This document shows positions 25,877 to 38,900 of a stretch of DNA of 64,000 nt, piece after piece (positions within the stretch are counted from its first letter, which is position 1; every line of letters starts with the position of its first letter). The notes beneath the pieces are model-generated. The model saw only the letters and a program-made list of their open reading frames with translations. It had not been told where the DNA came from and made no database searches. The position numbers were made by a program, and so were the translations under genes. The DNA lies in contig KN817527.1 in assembly GCA_000827495.1 (NCBI GenBank), forward strand, positions 188,132-252,131, in the 5' to 3' direction. This DNA comes from Hypholoma sublateritium FD-334 SS-4 (taxonomy: Eukaryota; Basidiomycota; Agaricomycetes; Agaricales; Strophariaceae).

Positions 25877-27081
25877 ATGTTCGGCCTGTTCTCCAAAAAG
25901 TGGAATCCTGACGGAAAGGTGCGTACAACGACACTTCCAAACGCACAGTAACATGACGCGGACGGCAGCATGTGTACATAACAGGCGGCAGCTCGGGCCT
26001 CGGGCTCTGCCTCGCCCACATCCTGGCAAAGAAGGGCGCGAGCATCTCGATCGTCGCGCGGAATCAGACGAAGCTGGACGAGGCGCTCGTGTCGTTGGAG
26101 GTGAGCGCACCGCGCCCATGTCATGCCACCGACGGCTCACGGAGACCCGGGCAGGCCCTGCGCGTCTCGCCAGCGCAGAAGTTCGCGGCGTACTCACACG
26201 CGCTGGCGACTGCACCTGAAGCTGTTGCTGCGCTCGACGCGGTGTGCGCGCCGTATGGTGGCGAGGCGCCCGACGCGGTGTTCACGTGTGCGGGGAGCTC
26301 AAAGCCGATGTTCCTCGTGGAGATGGAGGAGCAGGACTTGGTGGAGGGCATGTCGAATGCGTATTGGGCGCAGGCGTGGACCGCGTGGGTGCGTCTCAGC
26401 TTGGGTTCTTGTTGTTCGCGGCGTGGCTCACGCACTACAGGCCTCAGCGAAGAAGATGGCAAAGACACACAAGGCCGGCGCAAAGATCGTGCTGGTCTCG
26501 TCGACGCTCGGGTACATGTCCTTCGTCGGCTGGGCGTCGTATTCCCCGGGGAAGCACGCGCTACGCGGACTGGCGGATGCACTGCACTCCGAGCTGATGC
26601 TCTATGGGATTGACGTGCACATCTACTTCCCGGCTACGATGTACACACCCGGGTTTGAGGAGGAGGGCAAGACCAAGCCGCAGATCACGCGGACGATTGA
26701 GAGCACGGATGAGGGGGTCACGCCGGAGCAGGCCGCGCAAGCACTGTACAAGGGTGCGCGTTTTTATATATAAAGTCTACGAGGTACACTAACGTCGCTT
26801 AGGTGTGGTTAACGGCAACGCGCATATCACAGGGGACCTGATCACCAGCCTCTTCAGCGCAGGTACGCGGGGCGCTGCGCCGAGGAGCAACTGGCTATTG
26901 GAGGCCGTGTATGACATGGTGGCTTTTGTGCGGCGTCTTGTCTGTCTCAGATGCCATTCACGGACTGATCTTTTTTCTTCAGATTGCCATCCCTATATGG
27001 CGCTCGTCGGTGGACAAGCAGGTCGTGGCACATCGCGCGGAGCACCAGGAATATCTCACTCAAAAAGGCTATTTTTCATGA
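25877..27081 (+). CDS. TSC10: 3-ketodihydrosphingosine reductase (short-chain dehydrogenase)
   Basis: Six exons (25877-25918, 25969-26100, 26179-26388, 26441-26753, 26803-26927, 26983-27081) sum to 921 nt, giving 306 residues. The protein is a short-chain dehydrogenase with the cofactor motif TGGSSGLG near the N-terminus, ARNQTKL, a central catalytic Ser in LVSSTLGYM and the Tyr-x-x-x-Lys pair in YSPGKHALRGLADALHSEL. The following PATMYTPGFEEE and the C-terminal hydrophobic part (..IAIPIWRSSVDKQV) are typical of the Tsc10/KDSR group. It would reduce 3-ketodihydrosphingosine to dihydrosphingosine with NADPH on the cytosolic face of the ER, the second step of sphingolipid synthesis. Length and exon phases are consistent and nothing appears broken. 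Confidence 0.9.
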
Positions 27082-27866
27082 TTGTATATGCGCAGATATT
27101 GCTTTATACCGTCGCTGTACCCCGCCAGCCGACGCCAGCTGTGCTTCTAGCTATAAGTTGTTTCTCGCTCGTCTTCTATGGTACTTTATTATGGGCTCTC
27201 TCACATTTATTATCAGGCATGACCAATAGGAATGTCTGCAAGGGACAAGTGAATTAGCTGGCCGCTCTCACGTTAAGCGGCGCATAACGCCCAGTGCGCG
27301 GCCATCGACCATGTCCGCGCTGATAAAAGATGTCCTCGTCATTACGATGATGATGCAGCGCGCCGTATGAAATGAGAAAGACACAATGGATGACGCCCAT
27401 ACCGCCGGCCGCGCGGTCTAGGCCACGAAAGATGCTATCTAGACGCGCCGGCCCAAGACTTCCCGTTTATCGTGCCTGTGGACGCGCTCAGAATCAAGAT
27501 AGTTGGAGCTCATCTTCAATGACATCGGACACTCGGGCCCACCTGGCCCTTCTACGCGGAGTGAGGTGAACGTTCGCTACGGCGGAACCCATTCATCGGA
27601 AAGCTTCCGCTGGACCAGAATTGGCGCAAAATATACGCCAAACGAGGGCATTTGGGCCGTGCGAAAATCGCGGAAGTTGCCTTTTTCACGATATCCCGCG
27701 CGATTTGCTTCCGAGTTGGGAGCGGTCAAGTGGGATGACGTCTTGTTATGCGAAATGGCCTAGATGCCCCATGGGACTTATAAGAGCCCCTGGCCGCCCT
27801 CCGTCCCTCTCCTTCTACTTATCTGTCTACTGCCAATTTCTGGCGTCGCAGTAACCGTTGCCCAAT
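27082..27866. promoter_or_regulatory. Upstream region of glycogen phosphorylase
   Basis: TTATAAGAGC at about 27778-27787 lies 80-90 bp before the phosphorylase start and is a good TATA candidate. The short plus-strand frames at 27372-27854 overlap each other and show no domain, so the rest is taken as non-coding. Confidence 0.55.
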
Positions 27867-30800
27867 ATGACCTCCACCATCGATCCCAAGACGATCGGAA
27901 AGCCGCAGCGCCCTCGCCGCCATGTGCGCACGCTGACAGGTGCGTTAATCACTTTTGTGATTATCTCAGGGACTTAACCACGATGCTATCTGCTACGTAA
28001 TTTCCAGGATACACTCCAGAGAAAGACGCGTCCGGAAAGGACCAGTGGCCGCGCGGAGACGAGGGGGTCTGGCGGGATGGGATGCGGACTGTCGATAAGG
28101 GTACGTCGGCCCTGCCCCGCAGCGCGCACCAGCCAGCAGCTTACCGCTACGCCGTCAGATGTCCAAGCAGTGACCCGCTCGATCGTGGGCCACGTCCAGA
28201 CCTCCCTCGCGCGTCAGGCGTACAACCTCGGTGAGATTAGGCGTCTATCTTCATCTTTCGGGCATTCACGGTCGTGCAGATAACTTGGGCGCGTACCAGG
28301 CCGCCGCCTTATCCGCCCGCGATGATCTTCTGGTCGGATTTACTTACCCACTCCGCGCGCGCATTCGGTCGCTTATCTGGCTATTATAGGTGAACTGGAA
28401 CACCACGCAGCTGACGTTCACCCGCAAACAGCCGAAGCGCGCGTACTACCTCTCCCTCGAGTTCCTGATGGGTCGCACGCTCGACAACGCGGTACGCCGC
28501 CCGCCCATCTTACAAGGCGCGGTATTGAATTATTTTTGCAGTTGCTGAATCTCGGCTTGAAAGACAAGTTCACGGACGGCGTGCAGAAGCTCGGGTTCAA
28601 CATGGAGGACGTCATCGAGCAAGAGCGCGACGCCGCGCTGGGCAACGGCGGCCTTGGGCGCCTCGCGGCGTGCTACCTCGACTCGTCCGCTTCGCAGGAG
28701 CTCCCAGTGTGGGGCTACGGCCTGCGCTACAAGTACGGCATCTTCCAGCAGCTCATCTCGCCGCAGGGCGAGCAGCTTGAGGTGCGTTGTGTGCTTCTTC
28801 CCGGTGCGGCCGCCCGCGCTATTGTTGACTTGTGATCAGGCGCCCGATCCGTGGCTCGACAACCAGAACCCCTGGGAGCTCCCCCGCCTCGACGTCACCT
28901 ACGACATCCGCTTCTACGGACGCGCGGACCGGCTGGATGACGGCACCGGCCGGGCCGTGTGGCATGGTGGGCAGGAGGTATTGGCTGTCGCGTACGATGT
29001 CATGATTCCGGGGTACGACACGGCGTCGACGAACAACCTGAGGCTTTGGGAGAGCAAGCCCCAGCGCGGTTTCGATTTGAACTCGTTCAATGGTATGTTT
29101 AGGAGTTTGCACAGTATATCGACTATAAATAATTTGACGTCATTTAATTTTAGCGGGAAACTACGAGGGTGCCGTGGAGGCGTCGAACAGCGCGTCCGCT
29201 ATTACTTCGGTGTTATACCCTAATGATCATACGTATGTTTTGTTTCTATCTTTTGACGCGCTGACCTTCTAATTTCTTTTAAATAGCACGTGTGCGCCTA
29301 ATAGATCTATACCTATTCACTGTTGGCCGAACTGACCTTTGATCCAGTCGGGAAAGAATTGCGCTTGAAGCAGCAATAGTATGTAGCTTGTACGTTTCCC
29401 TTCCATAACTTGACTGACTTTATGTTCGCACAGCTTCTGGACTGCTGCCAGTTTGGCAGACATCATGCGCCGCTTCAAAAACGCAGGCAAAAATATTCGC
29501 GAGTTCCCTGACTGTAAGTTATATTTCGCCGTTTTCTTGCTTGGGTATTCTCTAAAGAAGGTTATATCAGTCGTTGCCATTCAACTGAACGACGTACGCT
29601 TCCCTGCTCACCGTTCCATCGACAAACACTGACTCTCGACGCAGACTCACCCAACGCTCGCTATCCCCGAGTTAATGCGTATCCTGATCGACGACGAGGA
29701 TCTCACATGGGACCAAGCCTGGACCATCGTGACCAATACTTTCTTCTACACCAACCACACCGTGCTTCCCGTGCGTGAAACCCCCGCGTATGGTCGGATG
29801 TTCGCTGCTGAAATATATCCATGACTCTCTAGGAAGCCCTTGAGAAGTGGCCCGTTCCGTTGATCGAGAATGTGCTCCCGAGGTTTGCTCATCTCGCGGA
29901 TATTCGATGGTACGATCTGACGATTTATCTGTGTCAGGCACATGCAGATCATCTACGATATCGTAAGCGCCCGTCCCAAAATATCTCCAGCCCGATAATT
30001 GACAAATTCATTACAGAATCTGTCAGTACTATTTGATCCGGTCTCATACATTTGCTGAACGTAGTCGATGAACGGTCAGGTTCTTCTTGCAAGGTTCGTC
30101 ATCTTGGTACTTTCTGGGGGAATACATTACCTGAATGTTATTTTAGCCGTCGAGAAGAAATTCCCAGGCGATCGCGAAAGGCTTGCTAGGATGTCCTTGA
30201 TTGAAGGCAAGTTAACAGCAACCATGTATCCGACATACAACTAACAGCATTTGTAGAGGGCCAGCCCAAGCAAGTCCGCATGGCGCATCTTGCTTGCATC
30301 GGTAAGATAAACCGCGGAATATAGAAGCCACACTAAACAGTGTTTTCGATTAGGAAGTCGCAAAGTCAACGGCGTCGCCGAGGTCAGCATTTTTTGCAGA
30401 TTCGAATATTATTCAGCTAAACGTGAAACATTTTAGCTTCACAGCGAGCTTGTGCAGACCACCATTCTCAAGGACTTTGTCGAGTTCGAAGGTGTCAGCA
30501 AGTACGTAACTCTGTTTTTTCTCACTGCGCCGATGGCTTACTTGTCGAAAAAGATTTGGCAACGTCACCAACGGAAGTAAGTCATGGGTCCTGTTATAAA
30601 TCTACCGTTATTTCTGACCCCCAATTAGTTACTCCTCGTCGCTGGCTCGACCAGGTAGGCGATACATGTACTGCCCCATTCTTGATGTATACTGATATTC
30701 ACTCTCCGTTCAGTGCAACCCCGAACTGAGTGCGCTCATCACGAAAACGCTCAAGATCGAGAAGTCCGTCTGGCTCAAGGACCTAACCAAGCTGGAGGGG

Positions 30801-32370
30801 CTTCTCCCCTTCGCGGAGGACAAGGCTTTCCGCGCGCAGTGGAGCGCCATCAAGCAGCGCAACAAGGAGCGGCTTGCACACCATGTCCAGACGACGCTCG
30901 GTTTGATCATTCGTACCGACGCGATGTTCGACGTGCAGATCAAGGTGCGTGTTGCAATTGTAGTGCGTGGGCGGTCAGATAGTAATCGTTTGCTTTTTTT
31001 CACGCAGCGCATCCATGAGTACAAGGTGCTTTTCACTGGCTTGGAAGATATTGGAATTTTACTCATCCGCGGCGATTCAGCGTCAAACCTTGAACATCCT
31101 CGGTGTCATTCACGTAAGCACTCAATTTATTGGGCTCTCGACATATACTGAATGTCTGTGCAGAGATACTTCGCACTGAAGAAGATGACGCCGGAAGAAA
31201 AGAAAAAGGTCAACCGCCGTGTTGTCTTCTTCGCAGGCAAGGCTGCACCTGCTTGTGAGCCTATTCCCCAGCTTCATGACTATGTCCATCCTAACTTCCA
31301 TGCCTCTAGACTACATCGCCAAGCTGGTACGAGTCACGATCATTCAGAATTATCTTCTTTTGCTGATAGTACACCTTCCAGACGATCCGTCTCATCGTCA
31401 ACGTCGCCCGCGTCATCAACGCCGACCCCGACACGAAGGAGTACCTGCAGCTCTACTTCCTGCCCGACTACTCCGTGTCGCTCGCTGAGGTGCTCATCCC
31501 CGCCTCCGACATCAGCCAGCACATCTCGACAGCCGGAACAGAGGCATCGGGCACGTCGAACATGAAGTTCTGCCTGAACGGCGGCCTGCTCCTTGGGACG
31601 GTCGGTACGTCTGATGTGTGTTTGTGTTTGGGGAGGGATAAAAGCTGAAGAGTGCGTGCAGATGGTGCGAATATTGAGATTGCGGAAGAGGTTGGGGAGA
31701 ACAACGTTTGTGAGTACTTGCAAATCAGGCGTGGCGATGCATTGACAATTGGTGTTAGTCTTCTTCGGACACTTGACCCCGTGAGTACGGGTTCATTGGC
31801 AATTCCCAGAGGTGCTGACATTTTCGTCCGACAGTGCCGTCGAGGACCTCCGTTACCAGCACTTGTATCATCCCGTCCCCATCGAGGAGAAATGCCCCCC
31901 TCTCGCATTTGTCCTCAACCAGATCTCTGCCGGCGTGTTCGGAGGAGACGGCGTCTACGAACCGTACGTCGCACAATATTGTCAGAAAGGAAGCAATACA
32001 ACTAACAGTTTCGCGCCAGCCTTCTCAACACCATCCGTCAATCGGACTACTACCTCATCACCGACGACTTCGACTCCTGTTCGTGGTCCCTGCGTAGCCT
32101 TTATCTGTTTCTGTCTGACACGTTCCATGCAGATATCGCTACTCTCGAGATGGTTGACGAGGCGTATCTGGACAAGGAGGAGTGGATTAAGAAATCGATT
32201 AGGACCACAGCGAAGGTACGTTTGGCTGAAAGAAGAGTATCAATATATGTGCTAATTCTATTCCATTCAATTTTTAGATGGGCAAATTCAGCTCCGATCG
32301 CGCTATCAACGAGTACGCGGAGAGCTACTGGAACATCGAACCAGTATCCATCCCTACCGGTGGGCTTTAG
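27867..32370 (+). CDS. GPH1: Glycogen phosphorylase (GT35)
   Basis: A gene with more than fifteen small exons, coding for about 870 residues, the normal size. It starts [16 protein letters not shown] and ends [17 protein letters not shown]. Diagnostic segments in order: [108 protein letters not shown], and the pyridoxal-phosphate site [15 protein letters not shown] (31541-31585) followed by TVDGANIEI. The enzyme releases glucose-1-phosphate from glycogen in the cytosol, supplying carbon in starvation, spore germination or fruiting. A TATA-like element is at about 27780. The 3' end converges on the giant acidic-protein gene, leaving about 570 bp between them. Confidence 0.95.
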
Positions 32371-32943
32371 TCCTGCATAGTGGCGGGAGTTGTTCAACAC
32401 GCCGATCGTGCCCTGAGTTTACTTACATATACCGTTCAATCTGACATGATGGACCGTCGGGGAGAGAAGAAAAAGTGTAGTATTGCAATGTCCTGTAATA
32501 TATGGCCAAGAAAACAGACCGATGGGTATCCAGGATAGAGTGAACAAAGAAAAGGGAATAGCAGCAGCATGATAGCAGGTATCCAACGAAATTGAATGGT
32601 ATAATAGTAGAGATGGATGCGTTTCCAGTGAATGAATGAGTGAGCGGGATAGAGGAAGAAAGGCAAGGTCGTAAGTGTCGTTAAGGAGAATCGGAACGAA
32701 GATAACACAGAAATAAGCACAAAAGGAGAGGCATAATAGAGTCATAAGTGTTAGGCAGAGATGGCGAAGATACATGGTTGATGTGGTACATGGCCAATAT
32801 TGGTGTTTCTTGGGCACGTTGTGTACATGGCCGGATAGATGGAAGGAAAAATTCGTTGTACAAAGTCTAGAGGATGTTTAGAATTTCGAAGCGAACAAGC
32901 AATGACGCGAGTAACGCACTGTCAGATAGGTTGGCATCTCTCC
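32371..32943. other. 3' intergenic space between convergent genes
   Basis: It holds the 3' flanks of glycogen phosphorylase and the giant gene. The minus-strand frames here (32419-32863) are hydrophobic, low in complexity and in conflict with each other. No gene is supported. Confidence 0.55.
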
Positions 32944-35900
32944 TTAAGTTTCTTCGGTAGCAGGAGCCAATGCATCGACTTCAGCAGTCGTGTCCAATTC
33001 TGGACCAGCAAGTTCAGAGAAATAGAATCAAAACCGGATGGTATTTACGTACCTTTCGATGGCAAGATGGCCTCTTCAACTGATTTGTGGTCGTGTCCGT
33101 TGCTTGCGAGGAGACTCTCAATCTTAGTGGCGAGGTCTGGGTGCGCGCTCGCTTCCACTGCGAAACATAATTAGTATATATGGAATGAAAATTACCATGG
33201 GAGTCAAGACGTACCAAGAGTGGTCGGAGAGAGAGGCGAGTCCAATTGGGTGTTGCCATCGCTCCAAGGCGAGAGCACCGAGTTGCTTATCGTTTCAGAG
33301 ACAGATCTGTGCATGACTATAGAATTGCGTCAGATAACTGTCCCTGTCAACTTGAAAGACGACTTACTGTCGGGAATCTCGAGCCTGTGGATATCTGTGG
33401 TTTCTTGGTACCGTTCCGCATTTCCATTGCTATCCGCTGCTTCAGTCTCGGCTGCCACAACATTGGGATCTTCGTCAAGCACTTCTGAGGGCGCAGAGAC
33501 TTCCTCAGCCTTCGTCGACGGTTCAATGATCTCGGAACCTTCAACGGTAGGCGGGGTTTCTGCCTGCGGCACTTCCAAAGTCGCGGGGTCTGCACTTTCA
33601 AGAGGAGCTGATTCGGGTTCTATGGGCATGCTCTCAACGGCAGCAGGTTCGACAGGAACAGGACTCTCGTCAATGGGAGAAGCTAGAGATTCCGAGGGAA
33701 TATCAGTTGCAACGGCGGCGTCACTAATTTCCAGCTCTTCGGTAGCACGTGAAACGTCGCTGATAGGCTCCGCCTCTTCGACCACGACATCCGCAGTATC
33801 CTCGTCGATGGCAGGAACATGTTGATCTCCGGCAGGCGCAAGCTCGCCAGACAGATCGTCGACAACTTCCTCGCTGGCAGAGATGGGTTCGTGGGCGGCC
33901 AATGGAATTTCTGCATCGGAAGGTGTGGGTTCCAAAGATTGCTCTCCGACGTACTCCTCGCCGCTAGAACTTGATTCTTCTGGGACAACCGCGGCACTGT
34001 CCTGAGCTGGTGTCGCATCTACTGCTGCGCTGGCTGGTTCGGCGACGAGCGTCTCCTCCGCAATAGGGACAAGCAATTGTTCTTCCACTTGTTCGGCGAC
34101 GGATACCGGCTCTTCGATAGGGACTGGCTTGAGTTCCCCGTGAACAGCCGCAAGCTCAAGTTCATGCGCGACCTCGTCAGCGACGGCATCCAGCTCTTGA
34201 GGTGCCGATTCAACAACTTCGCCAACAGCGATGTCCGCCTCCGACACAAGAGGCTCGGCGACAGCCACAACAGTTTCAATGACGGAAACTGGCTCTTCGA
34301 CGACATGCGACTCGACTTCCTCTTCAACATGTGTAGGCTCGGATTCTTTAGCGACTTCATTAACAACAGAATCTGGATCGCGAGGTGTTGATTCTGCGAT
34401 ATCATCTTCACTAATAACTGTCCGAGAAACGAAAGCCTCCTCAGTGGCAGGAGCAGCAGCTTCTTCAACGATTTCTGCGGTAATACCAGGTTCGGAAACG
34501 GGAGGATTTTCGGCGATGGGCGTAACAGCTTCTTCAAGGTGTTCAGTGACAGGAAGTGGCTCTTGCACAGTGGATTGTTCGACTTCTTCCTGAACGACTG
34601 CGGGGTCAGCAACAATTTCTGACTCTCGGAAATGTGCCGAATCGACAGTGTGATCAACGACCATTTCCGCCTCAGATACGATGGGCTCTTCGGCGCTCGG
34701 CGTATTGGCAGCCGCGATGATTTCGCTTGCAGAAACCAGGTTTTCTGGAATAGGTACCTCGACCTCTGACGGGATGTCTGCGGGCTCAGATTTCTCTTCA
34801 ACAGCGTTGAACTCCGGCTCATGAGAAGGTGCAGATTCGACAACAGGATCTATAGTCTCCGGCTCAGAAACGGCTGGTTCTTCCACGCTGGGCGCAACTG
34901 TATCTTCAATGACTTCGGTGGCAGGAACCGGTTCTTCAATAGCGGTTGTTTCGAGTTCCTCCTGAACCGGTACCTGCTCGAGGTCGAGTCCTTTCGCGGT
35001 ATCCTCGATGACGGGACTCGGTTCTAGATGCTGCGATATAACATGATCCGGGGTAGCATCTGTCTCGGGGACAGGTGTCTCTTCGGCGGCGAGTGAAGCG
35101 ACCTCTTCGACATTTTCGTTTACCGCAGCTGGTTCCTCACTGGTTTGCACGATGGGCTCCTCGTAGACAGGCGTAGGCTCAATTGGTTGTTTATCAGAAG
35201 TCTCTTCACCGGTAGAAATTGGATCTTCAGGAGTAGTCAGGGTTATGTTGTCCTCGTTGTGTGCAGCTGCAGGATGATCTAAGGCGACGTTTGCCTCTGA
35301 AACAAGGACTTCGTCGGTGGCAGGGGGTACGCCGTCTTGTTGAATGATTGGGATCACAAAATCACCAATTTCTTGGCCATTGACGGCTGGTTCCTCACTG
35401 GCACCGGGGGTTTGTTCATCCTGAACCGCTGTAGAGTCCGTAAGTGGTTTCTCGAGGGTGCTTTCATCCGCTTGTTCGATCACGGCAGGGGGAGCAACGT
35501 CCTCTAGAACAGACGCTGGCTCAAATGATTTATTTAGAACCTCTGCGTTGACCTCAACAGTAACCGGCGTTTCGGTAGCATTGTCGACAATATATTGCGG
35601 TTGAAGAGTCGCGGATTCATCTTCGGCAGCCGCGGCTTGTGTTTCCTCGAGAAGTGGAGAGGCTTCTTGATCAAGCGAAAAATCCGCAGGGGCAACTTCA
35701 GCAGTGTTTACTGGGGCCTCTACCGGCGTGATTACATGCTCCTCTGACGCAGGTATCGATTCTGCAACTATGGTCAACAATGTCCTCAAAGTGGTAAAAC
35801 AAAAGACTCACCCTGCATAACGGGGACCTCTGCGAAGACCCCCTCCTCGGTAGAGGCAGGAAGCGCAGATTCTTCCGGGTCTTCTCTGACATCCGTTGAA

Positions 35901-38900
35901 GAACTTACGGGGACTTCCTTAGCGGCCGGTTCTTCAGCGATAGTTGGCACAATTTCATCATACACAAACTCTGATTTGATAGTGTCTTCCTGGGATATGG
36001 CTACCTCTTCGATGGCCTGGACAGGTGCCACTGAAGCTGATGCAGTCTTGTCGTCGGCAGTCTCCTCCGCAATAGTTGGCTCTTCAGTGGGAGGCGCTGC
36101 TGCTATCGGTTCGTCGTCGATGGCGTCATTGCCGATGTCTTCCCTGGCGTCAGCCAGTTTTTCGAGGACTGACACTGGTTCCTCTGATGTTGTCACTGGA
36201 TCTGCTACCACTTCTTCGGTAGGATGTTCGGCAACAATGTCTTCTTCGGGGCCAGCTGGAATAGCTGGATCCTCGGCGGGCTCTTCAGTAGCCTCAACAG
36301 CTTCCGCTGGAATAATTGCCGATTGCTCAGCAGAATCATTAGCCGTTTCTCCGGTGGCGCCCAGAATAAAATGGTCGCGTGTTGGCGGCTCTTCTGCGAC
36401 ATCGTTGACAACTGCGTCCTCAGTGACGGACTCATCTGCGGCCTCGACAGTTGGCTCTGCAATAGGCGTGGGCTCTATAACAGCCTCTTCGTTAGGGTTG
36501 TCAATTGGGACTTGAATGGCGGTCGGGACAGGTGACTCGTGCACAGGCGGCGCCACAACATCGTCGATAGCAACTTCCTCCTCGATGATTGGTCCGTCGT
36601 CGATTTCAACAGGTTGCTCTGGAACTGGCACTGACCCTTCTTCAATGGAGTCGTCGGCGATGACAGGATCCTTGGAGGGGACTGCAGGCTCAATTGACTG
36701 TGCTTCAACAACCCCAGCGTCCGCGATGACTGGCTGTAGGATATCGTCCTCCAGGACGCGTGTCAATTCCACGGGGTGATCTTCGACAATTGTCTCGGCT
36801 TTTACATCTTCAACGTCAGCTGGAAGATTTCCTTCAATGGTGACAGGGTCATTCAGCGCTACAAAGGAATCCTCGTTGGTAAGCGCCCCTTCGTTCGCCA
36901 CAAATGTTTGTCCTTCCTGATCGGACGCTAGTTTTGTTTCGTCCGTCACTGACTCATGTGCAGAAACGAGAGACTTCACAGATACAGGTGGAATGGGTCC
37001 CTCTTCGGCAAGCGCTGCGTGGTCTGAAACTTCTGAGCTGACCTCAGCGACGGTGGCCGGCGCTTCAATGGGAATGTTGACAAAATCTTGTGGAGGAACA
37101 ACAAGCACATCTTCAGCACCCATTTCAACCACAGGCAGTACTTCGTCGACATGTGGAGAAAGATCCTCTTGGTCAGGTGCGGATTCATCGGCCGCGACTT
37201 CTGCGTCATTCATCGACGTTTCCGCAGTGGATGCGGGGGTGTGGTCCTCCGCGGCATCTGCCGATTCTACGAGGCTACGTTCAGCGACCAACTCTGAGAC
37301 AACAATATAGAATACTTACCATGTGTCGAATCGGCAGGGACATCTGCAATGTCATCATCCCTGGTACTGGTTGGTTCCTCGATGCCAACTGGAACGACTT
37401 CTTCCAGGTCCTTAACAGGCGTCAAATCCGCTGGAGTGCTCTCGATTACATCACCAACAACGACTGATTCTTCAAATTGCACAGGTTCTGATTCAAGAAC
37501 ATCGTCGTTTACCACCTCAGCATTATTTATGCTGTCCTCCAAAGCAACGACTGCCTCTTGGACGGGGTCTTGTGAAATCAGTGGGGACTGTACAGCGGTA
37601 TCGTCGATAGTTTCCTCAGAAACAAGAGGGTCTTCAGCGGCAGGGGTAGCTTCTACAGCTCCACCGGCTTCAGTTTCAGTGACATCCTCGGCAACGACAG
37701 GGTCTTCGAGGCTTTGCACTGGTTCCTCTAACACGGGCGGTGATTTTGCTAAGACTTCTTCCGTGGGATACTCGGCAACGACTGGGCCTTGAGAGGCAGC
37801 TGGGATGTCTGCAATGACTGGCTCTTCGATAATCTCGATAGTTTCCTCAGAAACTGGATCTGACAATTCAGCAGATCCTTTGTTTGAATCTTCGGTAGCG
37901 GCGAGAATGAGTGGCTCATGCGCAGACACTGCTGCTACGTTGACAGCATCGGTGATTGCCTCAATAGCTACAGGTTCCTTGACGGCTGCGACAGGTTGCA
38001 CTGGAATAAGCGCAGACTCTACAACCTCTTCAATAGGACCCTGAACCTGGCCTTCAACAGAGATGGGCACGAGCGGATCGTCTGCAGGCGGCCCAACTGC
38101 AATATCACCGCTGGAAACTTCCTCTATGGCTGGCTCTTCGATAACTGTGACAGATGGCTCTGGAGTTGACACTGGCGCTTCTTCAATGAGGTTGTGGGCG
38201 ATGTCCGGTACTTCGACGGTCGCAACAGGTGCCTCGACTGGCTCTTCGACGGTCGTCAAAATGACTGGATCGTCGATAGTGGTCGCCTCGCTGATGACCT
38301 CGGCAGTTTCCAGAATAGGCGCCGGCTCTTCTGCAATAGGACCCTCGGCAACAACAGGTTCGTACGCCGTCGGAGCATCGTCGAGAACGATAGGCTCCTC
38401 GACAATCTCAACCGGTTCTTCAATAGGCGCCGATTCTTCTCCGATAGGTTGCTCAGTGGAGCCAGGCTCTTCGGCGGCAGATAAAATTGCTGCATCGTTG
38501 GCAACGGTTGGCTCTTCCACGACTGCGTCAGGCTTCTCTGGGGTGTCGGCAATAACTGCATCGTCGACAATAGCCGGCTGCTCAATGACTTGAGTAGGTC
38601 CCGAAAGATTGGGATATGACCCTTTCTCAGTTGCGTCCTCAACTGGCTCGTCGGCGGCGGCTAAGATGGGAACGTGCGGGTCGGATGCAATGTCCTCGTC
38701 TCCAACTTCCTCGACGATAGTCACCTCCTTGACGGCTTCGACATCCGCGTGATCGGCGTTCGGAAAACGTGTCTCCTCAACTTCTTTGGGTTCGTCAACT
38801 TGACCGGCGTCCGCCGGCAAATCCTCGGTATCCCTTAGTGTAGTAGCTGTGTCCGCCAGTCAGTGTATGCGTTTGAATTTCAGAATGGGGGACCAACCTT